Source: Chloroflexota bacterium (lineage in GTDB: Bacteria > Chloroflexota > Dehalococcoidia > JAUQQI01). From it: a stretch of 5,165 bases of DNA. This document shows, one piece after another, positions 1 through 3,924 of this stretch (position 1 is its first letter; each line of letters begins with the position of its first letter). The notes under the pieces were generated by a model. The model saw only the letters and a list, made by a program, of their open reading frames with translations. It was not told the DNA's origin and made no database searches. The translations under genes and the position numbers were made by a program. The DNA is taken from contig JAUQQI010000167.1 of the NCBI GenBank assembly GCA_030549955.1, positions 1 through 5,165 on the forward strand. Direction: 5' to 3'.

Positions 1-866
1 TGCTGACGGTTTACCTGGTCCTGCTTGGGGCACTCTCTTATCTTTATTTCCGGGCGCTGGCCGACCAGCCCCTGCGGGGCGGCGCCCAGGCCGCCGCAAC
101 CGGCCGGGCCATCTTCACGTCCATCGTGACGGTGGAGCTGCTGCTGGTCTGCTTCCTCACACCGAGCTTCACGGCGGGCCTTGTCGCCGGGGAACGGGAG
201 CGGCAGACCCTTGACCTCCTGATAACTACCCCGCTCCGGCCCCATTCAATTGTTTTCGGAAAACTTCTCGCTGCCCTCGCGGTTATTATTTTGCTCATCG
301 TTACGGCCGTTCCGGTTCAGAGCGTCGCCTTCATGCTCGGTGGGGTTGACCCGCTCCAGATTGTCACGGCCTCGGTCCTTCTGCTTATCACGGCCCTCGC
401 ATTTGGGGCCCTGGGCCTCCTCAGCTCGGCGGTCATGCGCACCAGTCTGTCGGCAACCGTTCTCGCCTACGCCCTGGTCCTGGTTCTGGTTCTCGGAACC
501 GGCTCGGTGAGAAGTTTAACAGCAGATACGCCGGTTGGCCGGCTTACCGGTCTTCTGGCCTACGTCGACCCGTTCTCGGCGGTTGGGGGCGCCCTTGGGA
601 TTCAGCAGTTTGAAGTTGCCCGTCCCCTTGAGCCCCTGCCCCCCCAGCCGGCAGTTATCGAAGCCCGACCACTGCCCCTGGTGAGGCCCGAGCAGGGGCC
701 CCAGCGGGGCGTGGTCATCCGGCCGAACCCGGTTCAGATGCCGCCGGTCGTCCGGGAGCTCGTTCGTCCGGCGGACAGCCGGGTCATCCCCTATTACCTC
801 TTCGCCTACCTTGGCCTTACCGGTCTGTCCCTGGCAGTCTCAGCCCGGCTTTTGCGACAGATCTGA
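1..866 (+). CDS. ABC-2-type transporter permease, N-terminus cut by window edge
   Basis: This is an integral membrane permease of an ABC transporter; the substrate cannot be told from sequence. The reading frame (codons from base 3) is open from the left edge to TGA at 864-866, giving 287 visible residues. A GTG at 126 is only an internal Val, because hydrophobic coding continues upstream (LTVYLVLLGALSYLY, a typical first helix). Probably some 20-30 N-terminal residues are missing. The family signature is clear at visible residues 63-87: GERERQTLDLL, then TTPL, then the IVFGK coupling segment. Further hydrophobic segments lie near residues 42-60, 90-112, 117-142, 149-165 and 180-200, with a last helix at about 263-283. 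A proline-rich stretch (about 207-260) precedes that last helix and is unusual. The ATPase partner is expected upstream, outside the window. The BON gene follows directly, suggesting co-transcription. Confidence 0.88.
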   Translation, partial: LTVYLVLLGALSYLYFRALADQPLRGGAQAAATGRAIFTSIVTVELLLVCFLTPSFTAGLVAGERERQTLDLLITTPLRPHSIVFGKLLAALAVIILLIVTAVPVQSVAFMLGGVDPLQIVTASVLLLITALAFGALGLLSSAVMRTSLSATVLAYALVLVLVLGTGSVRSLTADTPVGRLTGLLAYVDPFSAVGGALGIQQFEVARPLEPLPPQPAVIEARPLPLVRPEQGPQRGVVIRPNPVQMPPVVRELVRPADSRVIPYYLFAYLGLTGLSLAVSARLLRQI

Positions 867-872
867 TGTTGC

Positions 873-878
873 AGGAGG
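873..878 (+). promoter_or_regulatory. Ribosome binding site AGGAGG deciding the BON-protein start
   Basis: AGGAGG lies 11 nt before the ATG at 890. Spacing is a little long, but an in-frame GTG at 881 is too close (2 nt). The in-frame ATG at 866, which overlaps the permease stop as TGATG, has no Shine-Dalgarno sequence and could only work by translational coupling. This favours 890, not decisively. Confidence 0.6.
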
Positions 879-889
879 CAGTGCTCCCC

Positions 890-1309
890 ATGGCCGAAGC
901 CGACGTTGACCTGTGGGAGGACGTCCACGAGGCCCTGCGACTCGCCGAACCGACGTCGGTAAACGACATTCAGATCAGCGTCGAGGACGGGGTTGTGATT
1001 CTCGAAGGCGTTGTCCGGACCGAGGTGGCCCGACACCTCGCGCCGGTGGTGGTCGGCACCATCCCGGGAGTCAAACGGGTAATCAGCCGGCTAACGAGCG
1101 ACAGTGAGATCCAGATTCGGGTAGCGTCGGCCATTATGGCGGACCGGCGGTTGCGGCGGTCGGGGCCGGTTCAGGTCGAGTCTTTCCTGGGAAAGGTTCG
1201 ACTCCGGGGGCGGGTGCCCTCAGCCGAACACAAGATCCTGGCCGAACAGATTGCCCGACAGGTGCCCGGTGTTAAGGACGTGGTCAACGAGCTGACGGTC
1301 GGCCCCTGA
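890..1309 (+). CDS. Double BON-domain protein, probably cytoplasmic
   Basis: The 139-residue protein consists almost entirely of two BON (OsmY/nodulation) domains, at about residues 7-69 and 73-136. Each shows the BON pattern: a strand ending in a turn (VEDGVVILEG; GKVRLRGRV), a helix, then GV-x-x-V before the last strand (IPGVKRVISRLT; VPGVKDVVNELT). BON domains are thought to bind phospholipids or mediate contacts at membranes or large protein assemblies; the actual role here is unknown. There is no signal peptide or membrane segment, unlike periplasmic OsmY, so a cytoplasmic location is inferred. The gene follows the permease by 23 nt and probably shares its mRNA. An alternative start at 866 would add eight residues and overlap the permease stop. 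Its 3' end overlaps the convergent anti-sigma gene by 26 bp. Confidence 0.85.
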   Translation: MAEADVDLWEDVHEALRLAEPTSVNDIQISVEDGVVILEGVVRTEVARHLAPVVVGTIPGVKRVISRLTSDSEIQIRVASAIMADRRLRRSGPVQVESFLGKVRLRGRVPSAEHKILAEQIARQVPGVKDVVNELTVGP

Positions 1310-2114
1310 CGCAGAGAACGAAGTTGCCGGCCCGGTCGGTGTGGTAGTCGTAATCGGTGCCGGCGGCCCGCACAACTATCCGATAGCCCGGGGTAATCAC
1401 CTGGGCGTAGAATTTCCCCGGCTCGGGACACCCCAGGCTTGTATCCGGCCACTCGACTGTCTCGATGCTGACCAGCCGGACGCTGGCTGGGTCCTGGCCT
1501 GAACGGCGGGCGGCGTCGGCCCGGACCGCCGCCACAATCCGTTCGGCCCCGGGCGGCACTGGCGGTTCGCCGTTTCTGCCCGGACCTAAGCCCCCGCAGC
1601 CGCCAAGGAATCCGCCGGCCAGTCCGAGGAGGCCAACCAGGAGGCTCATCCGGCCTCGGCCGAGGCGGACCGTCAGAAAGGCCAGTCCCCCGGCAACAGC
1701 CAGACCCACCCCGACGAGGGTTAGCGCCCTGACGCCGCTGCCCGTGGCCGGCTCCGGGCGGGTTGCGGCCCGGTCGGCAGCAGCCGGGGCCGTCGCTGGC
1801 GGAGCGGGCCGGGGCACAAGCATGTCAGCCCCGACGAGAACGAGGCCCACAACCACCGCCACCAGTGCGGCCAGCTCGACCACCCATCCCACCGGCCGGC
1901 GCCGAAGAACCACGGGACGGGGCGGGTTTTCGAGGGGCAGTTCGGCCACAAGCTTTTTAACCTGGCGCAGGTCAGCCAGCAGCGCCCGGCACCGGTCGCA
2001 GGTGCCCAGGTGGGCCTCGACGGTCCGGCGCTCGGCGGCCGACAGCTCACCGTCCAGGTACGCCGAAAGCAACACCTCCAACTCCTGGTCGTGAAGGCCC
2101 GTTCTCCCGGCCAC
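1284..2114 (-). CDS. Membrane anti-sigma factor with zf-HC2 domain and extracytoplasmic C-terminal domain
   Basis: The 276-residue protein should bind and inhibit the ECF sigma factor encoded just upstream. Residues 8-50 form a zinc-binding anti-sigma (zf-HC2/ZAS) domain: LLSAYLDGELS, then H35-x3-C39-x2-C42, with His8 in the place of the usual first Cys. A helix at about 76-98 follows, then an Ala/Pro linker (101-126), a second helix (128-149), an Arg-rich turn (RLGRGR, 150-155) and a third hydrophobic stretch (156-172) ending in LGGC. Residues 188-270 carry a conserved domain: EWPDTSLGCP, then YAQVITPGY, then YDYHTD, and a late Cys. I recall that domain as a separate small protein in Chloroflexota and cyanobacteria. 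By the positive-inside rule the N-terminus is cytoplasmic and the C-terminal domain outside; Cys228 and Cys268 could form a disulfide. The start is GTG, 1 nt after the sigma stop, so translation is probably coupled. Confidence 0.87.
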   Translation of the reverse strand: MAGRTGLHDQELEVLLSAYLDGELSAAERRTVEAHLGTCDRCRALLADLRQVKKLVAELPLENPPRPVVLRRRPVGWVVELAALVAVVVGLVLVGADMLVPRPAPPATAPAAADRAATRPEPATGSGVRALTLVGVGLAVAGGLAFLTVRLGRGRMSLLVGLLGLAGGFLGGCGGLGPGRNGEPPVPPGAERIVAAVRADAARRSGQDPASVRLVSIETVEWPDTSLGCPEPGKFYAQVITPGYRIVVRAAGTDYDYHTDRAGNFVLCVRGRPSAR

Positions 2115-2115
2115 G

Positions 2116-2667
2116 TCACTCCCCGATTAGAAACTCCGGCCGTTTCAGGAGGGCCGCCCGCAGGCCGAGCCGTCCCCGGTGGATTCGGGACCGCACCGTG
2201 CCCACCGGCCAGCCCGTGATCTCCGCAATCTCAGTGTAAGCATAGCCAAAAAGGTCGGCCAGAACCACCGCGAGCCGCTGTTCCGGTTCCAGCTCCCGGA
2301 GGGCCCTCCGAACCAGTTCCTGACGCTCGGCGGCAAGCACGGCCTCCTCCGGACGGCCATGGGGGTCAGGCTGATCCGGAGGATTGCGGAAGGTAACCCG
2401 GCGCAACTTCCGCAGACGGTCCCGGCACCGGTTAATCGCAACCTTAAAGAGCCAGGGCCGCAGGTCACCCCGGATCGACCTGATGTTGAGCCAGGCGGCA
2501 ACGAAGGCATCCTGGGTAGCGTCAGCGGCCTCGTCCGGGTCGTCAAGCATCTGGCGGCAGAGGGTGAAGACGGCGGACTGATACTCGGCGACCAGCCGCT
2601 CGAAGGCGGCAGCATCGCCCCGCCGGGCCCGTTCCAGAAGAGGCTGGTAGCCGCTGGTCGCCTCCAT
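2116..2667 (-). CDS. ECF-family (sigma-70 group 4) RNA polymerase sigma factor
   Basis: This protein (183 residues from the ATG at 2667) directs RNA polymerase to a special promoter set. Region sigma-2 covers about residues 10-90, with RGDAAAFERLV, then DEAADATQDAFVAAW (core binding and -10 recognition), then LFKVAINRCRDRLRKLRR. After a short acidic, Pro-rich linker, region sigma-4 spans about 116-172, with the helix-turn-helix YTEIAEITGWPVGTVRSRIH that reads the -35 box. There is no region 1.1, 3 or extra C-terminal domain, so it is a minimal ECF factor of normal length. The gene is followed after 1 nt by the zf-HC2 anti-sigma gene, the standard ECF arrangement. A TTG at 2670, one codon upstream, is an alternative start. 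No Shine-Dalgarno sequence precedes either start, but a -10-like TAAAAT does, suggesting a leaderless mRNA. The regulon cannot be told from this window. Confidence 0.93.
   Translation of the reverse strand: MEATSGYQPLLERARRGDAAAFERLVAEYQSAVFTLCRQMLDDPDEAADATQDAFVAAWLNIRSIRGDLRPWLFKVAINRCRDRLRKLRRVTFRNPPDQPDPHGRPEEAVLAAERQELVRRALRELEPEQRLAVVLADLFGYAYTEIAEITGWPVGTVRSRIHRGRLGLRAALLKRPEFLIGE
2119..2124 (-). promoter_or_regulatory. Ribosome binding site for the anti-sigma gene
   Basis: Read on the minus strand this is GGGGAG, four nt before the sigma TGA-C-GTG junction counted to the anti-sigma GTG. It lies inside the last codons of the sigma gene and supports the GTG start at 2114, alongside stop-start coupling. 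Confidence 0.55.
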
Positions 2668-2673
2668 CAACTA

Positions 2674-2704
2674 ATTTTAGCCCGCCATTCCAAGAAAACG
2701 TTAA
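2674..2704 (-). promoter_or_regulatory. Candidate promoter of the sigma/anti-sigma operon
   Basis: Read on the minus strand, TAAAAT (2679-2674) matches the -10 consensus at five of six positions. It ends 6 nt before the ATG at 2667, which puts the A of the start codon at +1. A weak -35 candidate, TTAACG (2704-2699), lies 19 nt upstream, a longer gap than ideal. No ECF-type autoregulatory promoter is recognisable, so a housekeeping-type promoter is the better reading. Confidence 0.45.
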
Positions 2705-2751
2705 GGATTTCTTAGTCTGGTTTTAACCGAGGGCGGCTATCGTTTAGGGAC

Positions 2752-2759
2752 GGAGGTGA
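2752..2759 (+). promoter_or_regulatory. Strong ribosome binding site of the zinc-ribbon gene
   Basis: GGAGGTGA is nearly the full anti-Shine-Dalgarno complement and sits 6 nt before the ATG at 2766. It shows that this short reading frame is a real translated gene and that canonical initiation is used here, in contrast to the leaderless-looking neighbours on both sides. Confidence 0.85.
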
Positions 2760-2765
2760 ATAACC

Positions 2766-2972
2766 ATGACCTTCTGGTACAGCCGGCGATGTCCCCGGTG
2801 CGGCGGGGACCTTTACCTGGACGAAGATGAGACGGGCCGCTTCTACGTCTGTTTCCAGTGCGCCCGGGAGTACCCCATCGAGTACGTTGAGGGGCTTGCG
2901 GCCGAGAAGGCCCGGGAAGCCGCGGCCGAGCCGACCGAAAAAGAAGTTGCTGTTGCCGGGACGCGCCGCTAG
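2766..2972 (+). CDS. Small zinc-ribbon protein, function unknown
   Basis: This 68-residue protein has a four-cysteine zinc ribbon: C9-P-R-C12 and C29-F-Q-C32 separated by 16 residues, within CPRCGGDLYLDEDETGRFYV. Such knuckles usually bind one Zn ion and act in nucleic-acid or protein contacts. The tail (about residues 43-68) is rich in Ala, Glu, Lys and Arg, probably helical or disordered, with no other domain. There is no signal peptide, so it is cytoplasmic. Similar stand-alone CPRCGGDLY proteins are, as I recall, widespread in Chloroflexota and lack an assigned role. The gene has a very strong Shine-Dalgarno sequence and is transcribed away from the sigma factor gene; the two may share regulatory DNA. 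Its stop is 9 nt before a long inverted repeat that overlaps the next gene's promoter and start. Confidence 0.8.
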   Translation: MTFWYSRRCPRCGGDLYLDEDETGRFYVCFQCAREYPIEYVEGLAAEKAREAAAEPTEKEVAVAGTRR

Positions 2973-2981
2973 GGCACAGCC

Positions 2982-3029
2982 GGCTGGAACGGCGTCACTC
3001 GATTATAATGTCGCGTGACCGTTCCAGCC
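2982..3029. repeat. Long inverted repeat centred on a palindromic TATAAT core
   Basis: GGCTGGAACGG at 2982-2992 is the perfect reverse complement of CCGTTCCAGCC at 3019-3029. The midpoint (between 3005 and 3006) is also the exact midpoint of the 8-bp palindrome ATTATAAT (3002-3009). The right arm covers codons 2-5 of the EamA gene and the left arm is intergenic. As single-stranded RNA or extruded DNA, further pairs are possible with a CG bulge at 2993-2994: TCAC 2995-2998 with GTGA 3015-3018, and CGA 3000-3002 with TCG 3011-3013, leaving TATAAT in the loop. It could be an operator, a start-codon-masking hairpin in read-through RNA, or a weak terminator for the upstream gene; no U-tract follows, which argues against the last. 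Confidence 0.75.
3004..3009 (+). promoter_or_regulatory. Consensus -10 box TATAAT of the EamA gene (also readable on the minus strand)
   Basis: TATAAT is a perfect -10 hexamer. The GTG start at 3015 begins 6 nt after its last base, so transcription would start at or within a base or two of the start codon, giving a leaderless mRNA. There is no recognisable -35 box at 16-18 nt spacing and no extended -10 TG. Because ATTATAAT is palindromic, a second TATAAT reads on the minus strand (3007-3002), pointing back into the zinc-ribbon gene. Confidence 0.55.
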
Positions 3030-3875
3030 CTTGGCCTCATCCTGGCCGCCGCCCTCGTCCATGCAAGCTGGAACTTCCTGGCTAAGCGGGTCCAGGGCGG
3101 GGCCGAGTTTACCTGGCTTTTCAGCGTCGTTTCAACGGTCCTTTACGCCCCGGTAACGGGCGCCGTGGTCCTCCTCCTGCGGCCGACCTTCGGGCCGGCC
3201 CAGCTGGCCGGCCTTGGGGTCACCGTCCTCCTGGAGCTGTTTTATATCCTCATCCTTCAGCGGGCCTACCGGGCCGCTGACCTGTCGCTCGTTTATCCGG
3301 TCGCCCGGGGAACAGCCCCAATGATTGCTACCATCGGGGCTGTTATCCTCTTTGGTGAACGGCCGGGACCTGTTGCCCTCGTTGGGGCCGGGCTTGTCGT
3401 CGTGGGCCTTTTGCTGGTGGCCGGAAATCCCGGCCGCCTGCTCGAGCCCGCTGCAACCCGTGGGCTCGGCTACGCCCTCCTGGTCGGGCTAACGGTCGGC
3501 GGCTATACCCTCTGGGACAAATTCCTGGTCACCGACCTCGGCCTCCCGCCCCTGGTGCTGAACTGGGCCATCACCGCCGGCTTCGGCGTCCTCCTCCTGC
3601 CAGCCGCCCTGCGCCGCCGGGCGGACGTGGGCCTGCTGTGGGAAAAACGGCGGAAGGAAACGGTCGTGATGGCTGTTTGTTTTCCCCTCTCATACATTCT
3701 CGTCCTTACGGCCCTGACCTTCGCCCCGGTCAGCTACATCGCCCCGGCCCGGGAGATCAGCGTCCTCTTCGGGGCGGCGCTCGGTACCCGGGTCCTTAAG
3801 GAGCCCGGGTTCGGGCGCCGCCTGGCGGGCGGATTTCTAATCGTCAGCGGCGTCATCGCCCTGACCGTCGGCTGA
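3015..3875 (+). CDS. EamA/DMT-superfamily transporter
   Basis: This 286-residue inner-membrane protein is a member of the drug/metabolite transporter superfamily, which moves small metabolites or amino acids, often outwards; the substrate is unknown. Ten hydrophobic helices are seen at about residues 3-20, 33-55, 64-83, 91-113, 118-136, 150-168, 180-198, 217-236, 240-260 and 267-285, arranged as two EamA repeats. Each half has the typical signature near its fourth and fifth helices: YPVARGTAPMIATIGAVILFGER in the first, in parts at 94-115, and the matching PAREISVLFGA at 244-254 followed by KEP at 262-264. The length is standard for the family. The start is GTG at 3015; it has no Shine-Dalgarno sequence but follows a perfect -10 box, and the first helix begins immediately, so a later start is unlikely. 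A regulator or RNA fold acting on the inverted repeat over its start could control it. Confidence 0.92.
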   Translation: MTVPALGLILAAALVHASWNFLAKRVQGGAEFTWLFSVVSTVLYAPVTGAVVLLLRPTFGPAQLAGLGVTVLLELFYILILQRAYRAADLSLVYPVARGTAPMIATIGAVILFGERPGPVALVGAGLVVVGLLLVAGNPGRLLEPAATRGLGYALLVGLTVGGYTLWDKFLVTDLGLPPLVLNWAITAGFGVLLLPAALRRRADVGLLWEKRRKETVVMAVCFPLSYILVLTALTFAPVSYIAPAREISVLFGAALGTRVLKEPGFGRRLAGGFLIVSGVIALTVG

Positions 3876-3900
3876 TTGACAGAAAATCAGCCCAGCTGAT
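3871..3900 (+). repeat. Overlapping inverted repeats with two mutually exclusive hairpins
   Basis: GCTGATT (3871-3877, containing the EamA stop) pairs with AATCAGC (3885-3891) across a 7-nt loop. The same middle arm, as ATCAGC (3886-3891), can instead pair with GCTGAT (3895-3900) across CCA. Only one can form at a time. No U-tract follows, so this is not a standard terminator. It overlaps the TTGACA box of the candidate promoter for the next gene and could equally be an operator. Confidence 0.55.
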
Positions 3901-3905
3901 AGAAA
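3876..3905 (+). promoter_or_regulatory. Candidate promoter of the rRNA methyltransferase gene
   Basis: TTGACA (3876-3881) is a perfect -35 hexamer. It is followed after 18 nt by TAGAAA (3900-3905), a four-of-six match to TATAAT. Transcription would then start near 3912, leaving a very short leader that still contains the Shine-Dalgarno region. The gene may also be read through from the EamA gene 49 nt upstream. Confidence 0.4.
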
Positions 3906-3910
3906 GTACT

Positions 3911-3919
3911 GGGGAAAGG
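3911..3919 (+). promoter_or_regulatory. Ribosome binding site of the rRNA methyltransferase gene
   Basis: GGGGAAAGG is a purine-rich, moderately good Shine-Dalgarno region ending 5 nt before the ATG at 3925. It supports that start, which also places the TRAM domain at the usual distance from the N-terminus. Confidence 0.55.
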
Positions 3920-3924
3920 CCGCC

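Larger units (their letters stand above)
2668..2765. other. Divergent intergenic region between sigma gene and zinc-ribbon gene
   Basis: This 98-bp stretch is visibly richer in A+T than its surroundings, at least over 2671-2727, as expected for back-to-back promoters. It holds short symmetrical elements (GGTTTTAACC at 2719-2728, AACGTT at 2697-2702, and GTTAA/TTAAC at 2700-2704 and 2723-2727). I find no convincing -35/-10 pair for the zinc-ribbon gene; TATCGT at 2739-2744 is the best, weak, -10 candidate. Confidence 0.5.

Noticed and set aside
874..887. Small hairpin GGAG-N6-CTCC that could hide the BON ribosome binding site
   Set aside because: Only 4 bp of stem, too weak to claim as a regulatory switch.
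1653..1666. Perfect 14-bp palindrome GCCTCGGCCGAGGC inside the anti-sigma gene
   Set aside because: It encodes the Arg/Gly-rich turn before the third hydrophobic segment. In G+C-rich DNA of this length one such palindrome is about what chance predicts by my rough estimate, and there is no loop or U-tract.
1465..2094. Long + strand open frame (209 codons) opposite the anti-sigma gene
   Set aside because: It is Arg/Ser/Pro/Thr-rich and low complexity, with no domain, and lies wholly antisense to a gene with clear zf-HC2 and C-terminal motifs. G+C-rich codon use makes such shadow frames.
2683..2692. TGGAATGGCG upstream of the sigma gene resembling TGGAACGGCG (2985-2994) upstream of EamA
   Set aside because: A nine-of-ten match, but at different distances from the two -10 boxes (7 versus 13 nt), and with no third copy noticed. 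Probably coincidence.
2179..2715. Plus-strand open frame of 178 codons opposite the ECF sigma gene
   Set aside because: It mirrors the sigma-2 and sigma-4 coding sequence and has no domain or credible ribosome binding site.
2986..3012. ECF-type promoter upstream of EamA (GGAAC as -35, GTC as -10)
   Set aside because: GGAAC is tempting because an ECF sigma gene is nearby, but it lies only about 25-29 nt before the expected transcript start. The downstream TGTC is off the usual CGTC, and the GGAAC is explained by the inverted-repeat arm.
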